From UBA5272 sp964393005 (GTDB taxonomy: Bacteria; Patescibacteriota; Minisyncoccia; Phycocordibacterales; UBA5272): a DNA stretch of 43,973 nucleotides. The DNA lies in NCBI GenBank assembly GCA_964393005.1, contig CAYMRR010000002.1:1-43973 (forward strand). Direction: 5' to 3'. The position numbers were made by a program, and so were the translations under genes. Positions 15,602 through 24,457 of the stretch are shown here, one piece after another. Position 1 is the first letter of the stretch, and the number at the start of each line of letters is the position of its first letter. The notes below the pieces were generated by a model. The model was not told where the DNA came from. It saw only the letters and a list, made by a program, of their open reading frames with translations, and made no database searches.

Positions 15602-17026
15602 ATGAATTTATTTAAAAAGTTAAAAATAAAAAAATCTAGCAATAACTCTAACTCTTCTAATATATGGAAAGATGAAGAAATAGAAATAGTTTTACCAGAG
15701 CCCAAAGTTCGAAAGAAAATGAGTTTTCCTTTAAAACTTTTACTAATTTCTTTAGCTATATTTTTATTTTCCATGGTTTTTTTGGCTTTTTCTTTGGTAA
15801 ATAAAAATACTTCTTTTTCTGAAAATAAAATACTAACTGTAGCAGAATACTCGGCTACAGTTACTAGTGGAGAATACAGTAGAGTTTCAGTAACTATAAC
15901 CAATAATAATAAAATACCACTTAGTGAAGCTTATCTAATGATAACTTATGATTCTGGAGAAAGTTTTTCAGGAGATAAAAATATAGTAAAAGAAAAAATA
16001 AATATAGGAGAAGTATTACCGCTCTCTGCTTATGAAGCAGAGTTTGACATATTGGTTTTTGGAGCAGAAGGTATTATTAAAGAGATAGACTCAATGCTTT
16101 ATTACAAAATCCCTCAAACAAATGCAGAGTTTAATAAAAAAATAAATACCATATCTCTTGCTTTAAAAACTTCACCAGTTAGTATAAATGTTACCAATTT
16201 AAAAGAAATTCATAAAGATCATGAATTAGAGTTTGAGATTGTAGTTAAAAACAATACCAGAGAAACTATAAAAGATCTTATAATATCAGCTAGAAACCCT
16301 AATGATTTTCTTTATATGTATTCATCTGAAGATTTACATACAAATACTCCTTCTTGGATAATAAAAGAGCTACCAGTAAATGCTAGTAAAAAAATTAAAA
16401 TGGTAGGTAAGTTGATAGGAGATATAGGAGATTATTCTAATTTTACTTTTTATGCTGGAGTATTAAGGCAAAATACTAAAGATAATACAGAAGATGATTC
16501 TAATCAAGATAGCTCTTTAGCTAATTTTGATAATTTTAATAATATTATAAATAATGTCTATTCAAAAATAGAAAAAAAAGTTTTGATAACAGGGCAATAT
16601 TTAGATATTACTATGTTTGAAAACTCTTTAGAAAAGACTTCTTTTACAGCTGGAGAAAATATACAAATACAGCTTCAATATAAAAATAATATAGATTTTC
16701 CTTTAGATGATGTAGTGGTCACCGCTCGACTCGTAGGGGAGGCTATAAATTTTGAAGGCATATATCCAGTAAATGGAATATTTGACAGAGAAACAAATAC
16801 AGTTATTTGGGATAAGTCTACTTATTATACTTTTTCTCAAATTCCTTCTAAAGCAAGTGGAGATTTATATTTTACTTTTACTTTAAAGAATGACATTCTC
16901 AAAGAGTCAGATATATTTATGACTGTCTATGCAGAAGCAGAAAGAAATGCAGAATACGGAGTTTCTAATGTTCAAGATATATCAATAAAAGAGGCTTGGC
17001 TGGTAAAACCTCAAGAATTTAACTAA
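15602..17026 (+). CDS. Membrane-anchored protein with extracytoplasmic Ig-like repeats (hypothetical)
   Basis: A lysine/asparagine-rich cytoplasmic N-terminus (1-40), one membrane helix (43-66), then about 400 residues of beta-rich exported sequence. Segments such as YSRVSVTITNNNKIPLSEAYLMITYDSG, LEFEIVVKNNTRETIKDLIISARNP and IQIQLQYKNNIDFPLDDVVVTARLVG resemble DUF11/CARDB-type surface domains, here about three units. No cysteines or catalytic motif stand out. A structural cell-surface role is likely. It sits between recO and a permease gene and probably has its own promoter. Function unknown. Confidence 0.65.
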   Translation: MNLFKKLKIKKSSNNSNSSNIWKDEEIEIVLPEPKVRKKMSFPLKLLLISLAIFLFSMVFLAFSLVNKNTSFSENKILTVAEYSATVTSGEYSRVSVTITNNNKIPLSEAYLMITYDSGESFSGDKNIVKEKINIGEVLPLSAYEAEFDILVFGAEGIIKEIDSMLYYKIPQTNAEFNKKINTISLALKTSPVSINVTNLKEIHKDHELEFEIVVKNNTRETIKDLIISARNPNDFLYMYSSEDLHTNTPSWIIKELPVNASKKIKMVGKLIGDIGDYSNFTFYAGVLRQNTKDNTEDDSNQDSSLANFDNFNNIINNVYSKIEKKVLITGQYLDITMFENSLEKTSFTAGENIQIQLQYKNNIDFPLDDVVVTARLVGEAINFEGIYPVNGIFDRETNTVIWDKSTYYTFSQIPSKASGDLYFTFTLKNDILKESDIFMTVYAEAERNAEYGVSNVQDISIKEAWLVKPQEFN

Positions 17027-17058
17027 AATTAAATATTGTTTTCTAGAAATAGACTTCA

Positions 17059-17067
17059 TGCTATAAT
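17059..17067 (+). promoter_or_regulatory. Extended -10 promoter of the AI-2E-type permease
   Basis: TGCTATAAT, 13 bases before the ATG at 17081. A TTGTTT at 17036-17041 is 20 bp upstream of the hexamer, wider than ideal. Confidence 0.5.
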
Positions 17068-17080
17068 CTACTAGTAATTT

Positions 17081-18130
17081 ATGCAAAATGCTAGAAGAAT
17101 AGAAATAACCAGCAGAACCATTTTAAAGATAATTCTTGGTGTTTTAGCTATAGTAGGCTTATTTTATTTTAGGTCTTTTGTTTTAATTATTTTCTTATCT
17201 GTCATTTTGGCGGCTATAGTTAATAGATTTGCTCATATTTTAAAAAAAATAAAAATACCTAGAATTGTTTCTATTATTTTATTTTATTTACTCTTTCTTT
17301 CTTTTTTGTTTTTAATAATTTATTTTTTCTTACCTTCAGTTGTAATATATCTTGGCAATACTCTTGATACTTTGCCTGATCTTTTAAATACTTTTAAAGC
17401 TTTTACTCCAGTCTCATCTGCTTGGTATAGCAATTTTCTTACTTATCTTATAGATCAGGTCCAAGCTATAGATGTAAATTCTGTAGCAGAGCAAATCAAA
17501 GCTTGGATTTTAAATACTTCTATAGCCAATTCTTCTTCAATTATTACTTCAGTGGTGTATTTTTTCATCACCTTAGTAATAGCTTTTTATATTTCTCTTT
17601 CTGAAAATGGTATTCCTACTTTTATTAGAATGATTTCTCCTAAAAAATATGAAGACTATTTAATCTCTCTTTTTATAAGAGTAGAAAGAAAGCTTTCAAG
17701 TTGGTTTATTGGACAAATGTTAGTAGCTCTTTTGGTGGCCCTTGTTATATATATAATTTTATTAGTATTTAAAATACCATATCCATTACCTATTGCTGCC
17801 TTAGCTGCTTTGTTTGAATTATTGCCATTTTTAGGTATTACTTTAGCTGCTATACCAGCCGTATTCTTTGCTTGGAATATAGGTGGTATGTCTTTAGTAG
17901 TTTTAATAATTTTGAGTTTCTTTTTAGTTTCCCAGCTTTCTTCTTATTTGTTTTATCCTAAAATTGTAGGCAAGTTTGTTAATATGCCTACGGTTATAGT
18001 AATAATCGCTGTTTTTGCTGGAGCAGAAATGGCTGGTTTTTGGGGAGCTTTAATAGCAATCCCAGTTACTACTGTTTTGATGGAAATTGTTTCAGATTAT
18101 AATAAATTTAAAACAGGGTCTTCTTTTTAA
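17081..18130 (+). CDS. AI-2E family transporter (PerM/TqsA-like permease)
   Basis: A polytopic membrane protein of 349 residues with the family layout: paired N-terminal helices, a soluble central region (about 95-160), and a C-terminal block containing LFELLPFLGITLAAIPAVFFAW and FYPKIVGKFVNMPTVIVIIAVFAGAEMAGFWGALIAIPV, the most conserved segment of the family. Members have been linked to autoinducer-2 export, Na+/H+ exchange or other small solutes, so the substrate is open. The 13-bp gap to metG suggests co-transcription. Confidence 0.85.
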   Translation: MQNARRIEITSRTILKIILGVLAIVGLFYFRSFVLIIFLSVILAAIVNRFAHILKKIKIPRIVSIILFYLLFLSFLFLIIYFFLPSVVIYLGNTLDTLPDLLNTFKAFTPVSSAWYSNFLTYLIDQVQAIDVNSVAEQIKAWILNTSIANSSSIITSVVYFFITLVIAFYISLSENGIPTFIRMISPKKYEDYLISLFIRVERKLSSWFIGQMLVALLVALVIYIILLVFKIPYPLPIAALAALFELLPFLGITLAAIPAVFFAWNIGGMSLVVLIILSFFLVSQLSSYLFYPKIVGKFVNMPTVIVIIAVFAGAEMAGFWGALIAIPVTTVLMEIVSDYNKFKTGSSF

Positions 18131-18143
18131 TTAAAATAAAAAA

Positions 18144-19643
18144 ATGAAAAACAAAAATTTTTATATAACTACAACTTTACCTTATGTGAACGCTTCTCCA
18201 CATATTGGTTTTGCTATGGAGATAATAAAAGCTGATATAGTCGCTAGATATAAAAGATATTTGGGTTACGAAGTATTTTTTAATACAGGTACAGATGAAC
18301 ATGGACAAAAACTTTTTGAATCAGCTAAAAAAGAAGGTATTACTCCAAAAGAGTTTGTAGACAATAGTTTTTTAAATTTTTTAAATCTTACCGAAGCTTT
18401 AAATATTTCTAATAATACTTTTATTCGGACAACAGAAGAAAAGCATATTTTAGCAACAAACGAAATATGGAAGAGATGCAAAGACAATGGATATATTTAT
18501 AAAAAGAATTATAAAATGAGCTATTGTGTAGGATGTGAATCAGAAAAACAACTTTCAGAATTAGATGAAAATGGAAAATGTCCTGATCATCCAAATAGAG
18601 AATTAGAAATAAGAGAAGAAGAAAACTATTTTTTTGCTTTTTCTAAATTAGAAAAAAAATTATTAGACTTTTATAAAGAAAATGAAAATTTTGTAATACC
18701 AGATTTTAGATATAAAGAAATAAAAAATTTTGTAAAAAAAGGTTTACAAGATTTCTCTATATCTAGATTAAAAACTAAAATGGAATGGGGTATACCTGTA
18801 CCAGATGATGAAGATCATGTTATGTATGTTTGGTTTGATGCTCTTACTAATTATATTTCTACTCTAGATTGGCCAAAAGAAGAAAATTCAAATTTTGAAA
18901 AATACTGGTCACAAAAAGAAAATATTAAAAGAGAAGTGGTGCAGTATTGTGGTAAAGACAACCTTAGATATCAAGCGGCTATTTGGCAAGCCATTTTAAT
19001 GGCTGCAAAGCTACCAAATTCTACTAATATTATTATTAATGGTTTTATAGTATCTGGAGGACAGAAAATGAGTAAAAGTCTTGGCAATGTTATTAGCCCA
19101 TATGATATAATAGAATTTTATAAAGATTTTACAGATTTTCCTGAAGAAGTTTTAAGATTTGTACTAGCATACAATGTTTCTAATTTTGAAGATAGCGATA
19201 TAACTTTAGAATTAATAAAAAGTTCATATATATCTTTTTTGCAAAATGGTATAGGAAATCAAATAAGTAGAATAATGAAACTTTCTAGCCTTTATTTAAA
19301 TAAAGAAGAAGTAAAAGATATTTTTGAAAAAAGAGACCTAGCTTTATCAGAAAATTTTCAAGACTATCTTAATAGCTATAAAATAAATGAAGCTATAAAC
19401 TCTATAATAGAAAAACAAAAAAAGTTAGATGAATATATACAAAAGACAGAACCTTTTAAATTATTGAAATCTCAAGAAAGTATTGATATAGAAAAAGGAA
19501 AAGAAATTCTCAAAAAGTGCCTTTTAGATATTTTAGATATTTCTTTATATTTATCTTTCTTTATGCCAAAAACTAGTGAAAAAATAAATTCTCTTATAAA
19601 AGAAAACAATATGCCAGAAAAGCCAATCTTTGCTAGAGTTTAA
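18144..19643 (+). CDS. metG: Methionyl-tRNA synthetase
   Basis: Class I synthetase charging initiator and elongator tRNA-Met. The HIGH-equivalent is PHIGF at residues 19-23 (YVNASPHIGF), and KMSKS is at 308-312. The connective-peptide metal site is CVGC...CPDH (about 128-152). At 499 residues it is the short form without the C-terminal EMAP-like dimerisation domain. tatD follows after 9 bp, a pairing seen in many bacteria. Confidence 0.95.
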   Translation: MKNKNFYITTTLPYVNASPHIGFAMEIIKADIVARYKRYLGYEVFFNTGTDEHGQKLFESAKKEGITPKEFVDNSFLNFLNLTEALNISNNTFIRTTEEKHILATNEIWKRCKDNGYIYKKNYKMSYCVGCESEKQLSELDENGKCPDHPNRELEIREEENYFFAFSKLEKKLLDFYKENENFVIPDFRYKEIKNFVKKGLQDFSISRLKTKMEWGIPVPDDEDHVMYVWFDALTNYISTLDWPKEENSNFEKYWSQKENIKREVVQYCGKDNLRYQAAIWQAILMAAKLPNSTNIIINGFIVSGGQKMSKSLGNVISPYDIIEFYKDFTDFPEEVLRFVLAYNVSNFEDSDITLELIKSSYISFLQNGIGNQISRIMKLSSLYLNKEEVKDIFEKRDLALSENFQDYLNSYKINEAINSIIEKQKKLDEYIQKTEPFKLLKSQESIDIEKGKEILKKCLLDILDISLYLSFFMPKTSEKINSLIKENNMPEKPIFARV

Positions 19644-19652
19644 AAATGACTT

Positions 19653-20549
19653 ATGACTTTTGATTTGTCTCAAATAGAATATATAGATATACACTCACAT
19701 TTACAATTTAAAAGTTATGCTGAAGATAGGGTAAATGTCTTAAAAAGAATGAAAGAAGCCAAAGTAGCTACTATTGCTATTGGTACAGATTTTTCTGAAT
19801 CTAGTTTAGCTAGAGATTTAGCTAAAGAAAATGAAAATGTTTTTTATAGTATAGCTCTTCACCCATATGATAATTTAGAAGAATTTGAAAAAGCTTATTT
19901 AGATCAAAAAAATTATTTTGAGAAATTGAAAAGTTTGGCTGGAGAAAAATGTTTAGCAATAGGGGAGACTGGCCTAGATTATTTTTATTTGTATAAAAAT
20001 AAAAGAGAAAGAAAAATAAAAGAAATAGAATTAAAAGAAGCTATAGAAAAACAAAAAATTATTTTTAAAAAACATATAGATCTTGCTCTTGAATTAGATT
20101 TGCCACTTATGCTACATATTCGCCCTAGTGAAGAAGAAGGAGATAAAGAAGATGCTTATTTAGATGTTTTAGAAATTTTAAAAGAGTATCAAAAAAGAGA
20201 TGAAAATCTAAGAGGAAATTTTCACTTTTTTGTTTCTACTAAAAAAGTTCTAGATATTATTTTGAAAGATTTTCCAAGCTTTACTATATCTATACCTGCC
20301 GTTTGTACTTTTACTAATGAATATGATGAAATTATTTCTAGCATACCAAAAGATAGATTGCATATAGAGACAGATTCTCCTTTTGTTTTACCAAAAAATA
20401 AAAGAAAAATAGCTAAACAAAATGAGCCTACTTTTGTAATAGAAGTATTTTTAAAAATTGCTGAAATTAAAAATCTAAAAAGTGACGAAGAAAAAGAAGA
20501 GTTTAAAAAAGATTTGAAAAATAATTTTAAAAGACTTTTTTTAAAATAA
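19653..20549 (+). CDS. TatD family metal-dependent hydrolase (DNase)
   Basis: A TIM-barrel hydrolase that in characterised members has 3'-5' DNA exonuclease activity. Metal ligands are visible: IHSH (His14, His16), the Glu of GETGLDYFY, His in MLHIRPSE, His in NFHFFVS, and Asp in IETDSPFVLP. The 298-residue length is longer than the usual 260, mainly from lysine/glutamate-rich insertions around residues 108-130. It sits directly behind metG and is closed by a terminator. Confidence 0.85.
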   Translation: MTFDLSQIEYIDIHSHLQFKSYAEDRVNVLKRMKEAKVATIAIGTDFSESSLARDLAKENENVFYSIALHPYDNLEEFEKAYLDQKNYFEKLKSLAGEKCLAIGETGLDYFYLYKNKRERKIKEIELKEAIEKQKIIFKKHIDLALELDLPLMLHIRPSEEEGDKEDAYLDVLEILKEYQKRDENLRGNFHFFVSTKKVLDIILKDFPSFTISIPAVCTFTNEYDEIISSIPKDRLHIETDSPFVLPKNKRKIAKQNEPTFVIEVFLKIAEIKNLKSDEEKEEFKKDLKNNFKRLFLK

Positions 20550-20576
20550 AAAAACCTTGTTAAATAAAGGTTTTTT
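20549..20576 (+). terminator. Terminator after tatD
   Basis: A 10-bp stem AAAAAACCTT / AAGGTTTTTT begins at the last base of the stop codon. Confidence 0.8.
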
Positions 20577-20740
20577 CGAGAAGAAATAATTTAGGTATAT
20601 ATCTCTAATTATAACATAGCATATTTTAATATAAAAGTCAAGTATTTTTGGAATTAAAAAAATAAATTGAAAAGAATAGATTTTTGTGTTATTATACTAA
20701 CCTTATTAATAAAGTTTTTTAAAAATAAAATAAATAAAAT

Positions 20741-21283
20741 ATGAAGGAAAATGAAACCGTGATACAAGACGATAAAGAGATTTATGAAATATCATTTATC
20801 TTTGACAATCGTCTAGCAGAGGAAAAGGCTTTAGAAAAGCTAGAAACTCTCAAAAAAGATATCGCTTCCGAAAGTGGAAGCTTCATTTCAGAAGAAACTC
20901 CTTATTTAAGAGAGCTATCTTACGAAATGGTTCGTGTAGTTAATAATGTAAAAGTAAAGTTTCAAGAAGGATATTTTGGTTGGGTTAAATTTGATCTAAT
21001 TCCAAGCAGTTTAGAAATCTTAGAAAAGAAACTTAAACTAGATGAAGAGGTGATACGCTTTCTTATTGTAAAAGCTGAAAAAGGTAATGATGTCTTTACA
21101 AAAGACATGCCTGTGATGAAAGCTGATCCAGCTATAGTAGTAGCTGAAAGATCTGATGATGATGAAGAAGGTGAGAATGATACAGATATAGATACTACTA
21201 AAGAAGATTTAGAAGAAAATCTTTCAGAAGAAGATAAAGCAGATCTTGATGCTGATATAGAAGAAACCTTAAAAGAAGAATAA
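20741..21283 (+). CDS. rpsF: 30S ribosomal protein S6 (bS6) with acidic tail
   Basis: Small-subunit protein that binds the central domain of 16S rRNA with S18. The family core (residues about 13-115) includes IYEISFIFDNRLAEEKALEKLETLK, the strand with LRELSYEMVRVVNN, and LEKKLKLDEEVIRFLIVKAE. The C-terminal 65 residues are a strongly acidic Asp/Glu tail, making it 180 residues against about 100 typically. The gene order rpsF-ssb-rpsR is the conserved bacterial operon and supports the call. Confidence 0.9.
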   Translation: MKENETVIQDDKEIYEISFIFDNRLAEEKALEKLETLKKDIASESGSFISEETPYLRELSYEMVRVVNNVKVKFQEGYFGWVKFDLIPSSLEILEKKLKLDEEVIRFLIVKAEKGNDVFTKDMPVMKADPAIVVAERSDDDEEGENDTDIDTTKEDLEENLSEEDKADLDADIEETLKEE

Positions 21284-21312
21284 ATCATTATTAAACTTTA
21301 GAAAGTATATTA

Positions 21313-21321
21313 TGGTATAAT
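21313..21321 (+). promoter_or_regulatory. Extended -10 motif before ssb
   Basis: TGGTATAAT in the 96-bp gap between rpsF and ssb, 58 bases before the ssb start. It may give ssb-rpsR extra, independent expression. Confidence 0.4.
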
Positions 21322-21379
21322 TGCTTTATAAAAAAGTTTTTGGGATTATTTAATAATTAAATTAATTAAAATTAAAAAT

Positions 21380-21838
21380 ATGTATTTAAATAAAGCAATG
21401 TTATACGGCAACCTTACTTCTGACCCAGATTTAAGAAGTTTGCCTAATGGAAATAAAGTCGTATCTTTTAGTATAGCTACCAATAGATCTTATAAAGATG
21501 CTACAGGAGCAAAAAAAGATATAGCAGAATTTCATAATATAGTAGCCTTTGGAAAGCTTGCAGAAATATTTGCAGAATGGCTTAAAAAAGGTAGACCTGT
21601 CTATATTGAAGGTAGAATTCAAACTCGTAGCTGGGAAGATGCTAATGGAGGAGGTAAAAAATATCGAACAGAAATTGTAGCAGAAAACTTTCAATTTGGA
21701 GTTTCTACTAAACCTGCCGATACTTCTGCTAGCGAATCTAAAGAAGAAGCTTCTCAAGATTTGGCTGGTGGCCTAGAAGAGTTAGATACTATAGACTATG
21801 GCGATTCGGATATAAATCCTGATGATATACCTTTCTAA
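21380..21838 (+). CDS. ssb: Single-stranded DNA-binding protein
   Basis: OB-fold protein that coats single-stranded DNA during replication and repair. The N-terminal fold is clear (MYLNKAMLYGNLTSDPDLRSL, FSIATNRSYKD, EFHNIVAFGKLAEI, GRPVYIEGRIQTRSW). The C-terminus ends in the acidic tip DDIPF, the docking peptide for partner proteins, including RecO in well-studied systems. 152 residues is normal. It lies in the rpsF-ssb-rpsR order. Confidence 0.95.
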   Translation: MYLNKAMLYGNLTSDPDLRSLPNGNKVVSFSIATNRSYKDATGAKKDIAEFHNIVAFGKLAEIFAEWLKKGRPVYIEGRIQTRSWEDANGGGKKYRTEIVAENFQFGVSTKPADTSASESKEEASQDLAGGLEELDTIDYGDSDINPDDIPF

Positions 21839-21860
21839 TATTCAAAATAAAACGAATATC

Positions 21861-22067
21861 ATGAAAAATAAAAAACAAGATTATTTTAAAGAAAATAATA
21901 TAAAAATAGATTATAAAAATATAGAAATTCTTCAAAAGTTTATAAATCCTAATGGAAGGATTTTAAACAGAAGAAGAACAAATTTATCTGCTAAAAATCA
22001 AAGAGAATTAGCAAAAGCTATTAAAAAAGCTAGATTTATGGGGCTTATGCCTTATGTGGCAAGATAA
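21861..22067 (+). CDS. rpsR: 30S ribosomal protein S18 (bS18)
   Basis: Binds 16S rRNA next to S6. The 68-residue reading from ATG 21861 carries the family pattern IDYKNIEILQKFINPNGRIL and RRRTNLSAKNQRELAKAIKKARFMGLMPYV. An in-frame upstream ATG at 21822 would overlap ssb and add non-conserved residues, so 21861 is preferred. A hairpin terminator follows and closes the rpsF-ssb-rpsR unit. Confidence 0.95.
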   Translation: MKNKKQDYFKENNIKIDYKNIEILQKFINPNGRILNRRRTNLSAKNQRELAKAIKKARFMGLMPYVAR

Positions 22068-22080
22068 ATTTTTATAAAAT

Positions 22081-22108
22081 AAATACTGCAAAATATTTTG
22101 CGGTATTT
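22081..22108 (+). terminator. Terminator after rpsR
   Basis: A 12-13 bp stem (AAATACTGCAAA with TTTGCGGTATTT, one G-T) followed by AT-rich sequence, 13 bases after the stop. Confidence 0.7.
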
Positions 22109-22148
22109 ATTTATATCTCAATTATTAAAAAAATAATTTAAAAAAAAT

Positions 22149-22760
22149 ATGCATCCAAAAAAAGAAAAGACTTTTGTAATATTAAAACCAGATACAGTGC
22201 AAAGAGGTATTATAGGAGAAATAATAGAAAGATTTGAGAGAGTAGGATTAAAAATAGTAGCAATGAAAATGATAGTAGCTACTGAAGATCAGTGCTGGGA
22301 ACATTATAAAAAAGATGACGCTTGGTATGACAAAGTAGGAAATAGAATAATAGAAAATAGAAAAGCTCAAGGACAAGAAATAGAAAAAGAAGCTATAGAA
22401 TATGGAAAAGATATTATTCGAGGACTGGTTAAATATATGACATGTTCTCCTATAGTAGTTATGATTTTAGAAGGAAACAATTCTCAAGCAGTAGTAAAAA
22501 GATTGGTCGGTAGCACAGAGCCAGCTACAGCAGACACAGGGACAATAAGAGGAGACTATACCTTAGATTCATATTATTTATGCGATATTGACGGAAGTAG
22601 AGCTATGAGGAATTTGATACATTGTACTGATCCAGAAGATGGTGAAGATGCAGCTGAAAGAGAAATTTCTGTGTGGTTTTCCCCAGAAGAAATTATAAAA
22701 TGGACATCTATTTCTGAAAAAATGCTTTATGACGTTAATCTAGATGGACATTTAGAATAA
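22149..22760 (+). CDS. ndk: Nucleoside diphosphate kinase, long form
   Basis: Transfers phosphate from NTPs to NDPs through a phosphohistidine. The N-terminus KTFVILKPDTVQRGIIGEIIERFERVGLKIVAMK is diagnostic; the catalytic His is His158 in NLIHCTDPEDGEDAAEREI. The protein has 203 residues against about 140 in typical bacterial Ndk. The extra length is an insertion around residues 48-95 (WEHYKKDDAWYDKVGNRII and following) plus a slightly longer His loop. It works in the same nucleotide pathway as thyA and tmk. It is monocistronic, and an independent RNA gene follows. Confidence 0.9.
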   Translation: MHPKKEKTFVILKPDTVQRGIIGEIIERFERVGLKIVAMKMIVATEDQCWEHYKKDDAWYDKVGNRIIENRKAQGQEIEKEAIEYGKDIIRGLVKYMTCSPIVVMILEGNNSQAVVKRLVGSTEPATADTGTIRGDYTLDSYYLCDIDGSRAMRNLIHCTDPEDGEDAAEREISVWFSPEEIIKWTSISEKMLYDVNLDGHLE

Positions 22761-22789
22761 TTTCTAAATAAAAATAAAAAATGTCAAAG

Positions 22790-22817
22790 TTGCATATTTT
22801 TATAGAAAGAGTACTAT
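22790..22817 (+). promoter_or_regulatory. Promoter of the structured RNA
   Basis: -35 TTGCAT (22790-22795), 16-bp spacer, -10 TACTAT (22812-22817). The predicted start (about 22824-22825) coincides with the 5' end of the long closing stem. Confidence 0.6.
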
Positions 22818-22824
22818 ATAAATA

Positions 22825-22994
22825 GGGCACTTAATTAATTTATCTTTCATAAACACATTTCTGGGTGATGAGATATTGGCTTTTGTCTGAGGACTTTAGT
22901 TTTCTCTACCCACTTTAATTTTATTATTAAAGATAAATGTGTATTAAGTGTCCTTTGCAAAACCCTTTAAGAAATTAGAGGGTTTTGTTTTTTT
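22825..22994 (+). ncRNA. Independent rod-shaped RNA, possible 6S RNA
   Basis: No ORF fits between ndk and the next gene. The predicted 5' end (GGGCACTTAAT, 22825-22835) pairs with ATTAAGTGTCC near 22943-22953, closing a long rod. Inside, two alternative helices compete: TTTATCTTT with AAAGATAAA, or ACACATTT (22853-22860) with AAATGTGT. The apical part has TGGGT/ACCCA (22862-22866 with 22908-22912), GAGA/TCTC, and a GTC-TGAG-GAC hairpin. A terminator at 22959-22994 ends the transcript, giving about 165 nt. Own promoter, own terminator, length, and closing stem plus interrupted apical stem all resemble 6S RNA, the RNA polymerase-sequestering RNA. I cannot confirm the family by sequence, and another structured RNA is possible. 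Confidence 0.5.
22959..22994 (+). terminator. Terminator of the structured RNA
   Basis: Stem AAAACCCT (22959-22966) with AGGGTTTT (22979-22986), followed by GTTTTTTT. Confidence 0.8.
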
Positions 22995-23010
22995 ATATTT
23001 AGATTTAAAA

Positions 23011-23019
23011 TGATATACT
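23011..23019 (+). promoter_or_regulatory. Extended -10 promoter of the beta-CASP nuclease
   Basis: TGATATACT, 12 bases before the ATG at 23032, predicting a very short leader. Confidence 0.5.
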
Positions 23020-23031
23020 TTATTTAAGTTT

Positions 23032-24414
23032 ATGTCTAAAATAAAAATTAAATTTGCTGGCGGAACAAATACTCCTACAGGATCCAATTTTCTTCTAGAA
23101 ATAGGAAAAGCAAAAATACTAGTAGACTGCGGTCTTTATCAAGGAGAGAAAATGGCAGAAGATGTTAATAGAGAAAATTTTCCTTATAATCCAAAAGATA
23201 TAGATATACTTTTTATAACTCATGGGCATCTCGATCATGTGGGCAGAATACCAAAACTTGTAAAAGAAGGATTTAATGGAGTAATAGTCTCTACACCTGC
23301 TACCAGAGATATAGCCGAGCTTATTTTAAGAGATTCAGTAAATATACTTACCAAAGAAGCAGAAAAAGATGGGCTATCTCCTTTATACGAAGAAAAAGAT
23401 ATAGATAAAGCTTTGTCACTTTGGGAAACAAGAAATTTGCATGAGAAAATGCGTATAGATTCTGGAGATTCTCAAATTAAAACTGTAGAAATTGTATTTT
23501 ATGATGCTGGCCATATACTAGGTAGCTCTATGATAGTCTTTCAAGTTAATGGTAAAAGAATAATGTTTACTGGAGATTTAGGTAACTCTCCTTCACCACT
23601 ACTTAGAGATACAGAAAATATTAAAAATATTCATTATTTGATTACAGAAAGTGTTTATGGAGATAGGAATCATGAAAAGTCTGAAGATAGAGTAAGAGTC
23701 TTGAAAGAAGTTATTAAAAAAACTATAGAAAGAAGATCTACACTTATGATACCAGCTTTTTCTGTAGAAAGGACTCAACAATTAGTATATTTATTTAATA
23801 ATATGGTAGAAAATAAAGAGATACCTCTTATACCTATATTTTTAGATTCTCCTCTTGCTATAAAAGTGACAAAAGTATATAAAAAATATGAAAAAGAGTT
23901 TAATGAAAATGTAAAAGAAATAATTAGAAGTGGAGATGATATTTTTGCATTTGCTGGACTTACTTTAACCAAAACTACAGAAGATTCTAAAGAGATTATA
24001 AGGGTTCCAGGACCAAAAATAATTATTGCTGGATCTGGTATGAGTACTGGAGGAAGAATAATACACCATCTAGCCAATTATCTGCCTAATGATAAGAATA
24101 TATTACTTTTAGTAGGCTATCAAGCTGCAGGAACTCTTGGTAGAAGGCTATATGAAGGAGCAAAAGAAGTTACTATTTTTGGTGAGAAAGTACCAGTAAA
24201 TACAGAAATAGTTAATATTTCAGGTTTTTCTTCTCATAAAGATTCAAATAGCTTACAAGCTTTTATAGCTAATATGAAAGAGTCTTTGAAAAAAGTATTT
24301 ATTGTTTTAGGGGAACCAAAGAGTCAAAACTTTTTAGCACAAAAGCTAATCGAGCAGCAACATTTAGCAGTAAAAATACCAGAAGTAAACGAAGTAGTAG
24401 AAATAGAGGTGTAA
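23032..24414 (+). CDS. Beta-CASP metallo-beta-lactamase ribonuclease (CPSF73/TTHA0252-like)
   Basis: An RNA-processing or RNA-degrading nuclease. The metal site HGHLDH lies at residues 64-69, with further ligands expected in DAGHILGSSM and FTGDLGN. The beta-CASP insert is recognisable from IPAFSVERTQQLVYLF, ISGFSSHKDS and GSGMSTGGRIIHHL. The 460-residue length fits the CPSF73/TTHA0252 branch; it lacks the C-terminal domain of RNase J. The substrate is probably mRNA or precursor RNA. Confidence 0.85.
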   Translation: MSKIKIKFAGGTNTPTGSNFLLEIGKAKILVDCGLYQGEKMAEDVNRENFPYNPKDIDILFITHGHLDHVGRIPKLVKEGFNGVIVSTPATRDIAELILRDSVNILTKEAEKDGLSPLYEEKDIDKALSLWETRNLHEKMRIDSGDSQIKTVEIVFYDAGHILGSSMIVFQVNGKRIMFTGDLGNSPSPLLRDTENIKNIHYLITESVYGDRNHEKSEDRVRVLKEVIKKTIERRSTLMIPAFSVERTQQLVYLFNNMVENKEIPLIPIFLDSPLAIKVTKVYKKYEKEFNENVKEIIRSGDDIFAFAGLTLTKTTEDSKEIIRVPGPKIIIAGSGMSTGGRIIHHLANYLPNDKNILLLVGYQAAGTLGRRLYEGAKEVTIFGEKVPVNTEIVNISGFSSHKDSNSLQAFIANMKESLKKVFIVLGEPKSQNFLAQKLIEQQHLAVKIPEVNEVVEIEV

Positions 24415-24420
24415 ATAGTA

Positions 24421-24429
24421 TGCTATACT
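24421..24429 (+). promoter_or_regulatory. Extended -10 promoter of the LOG-fold gene
   Basis: TGCTATACT in the 43-bp gap after the nuclease gene, 28 bases before ATG 24458. Confidence 0.45.
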
Positions 24430-24457
24430 TAGTCTAAAGTTAATTTTAGAATATTAT

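Noticed and set aside
20667..20698. Promoter TTGAAA ... TATACT before rpsF
   Set aside because: The spacing of 20 bp is too long for a confident call and no extended TG precedes the -10.
22866..22891. TGATGA and CTGA in the structured RNA resemble C/D-box or hammerhead core motifs
   Set aside because: C/D guides are not bacterial, the hammerhead CGAAA partner is missing, and the bases are better explained by the rod-like pairing.
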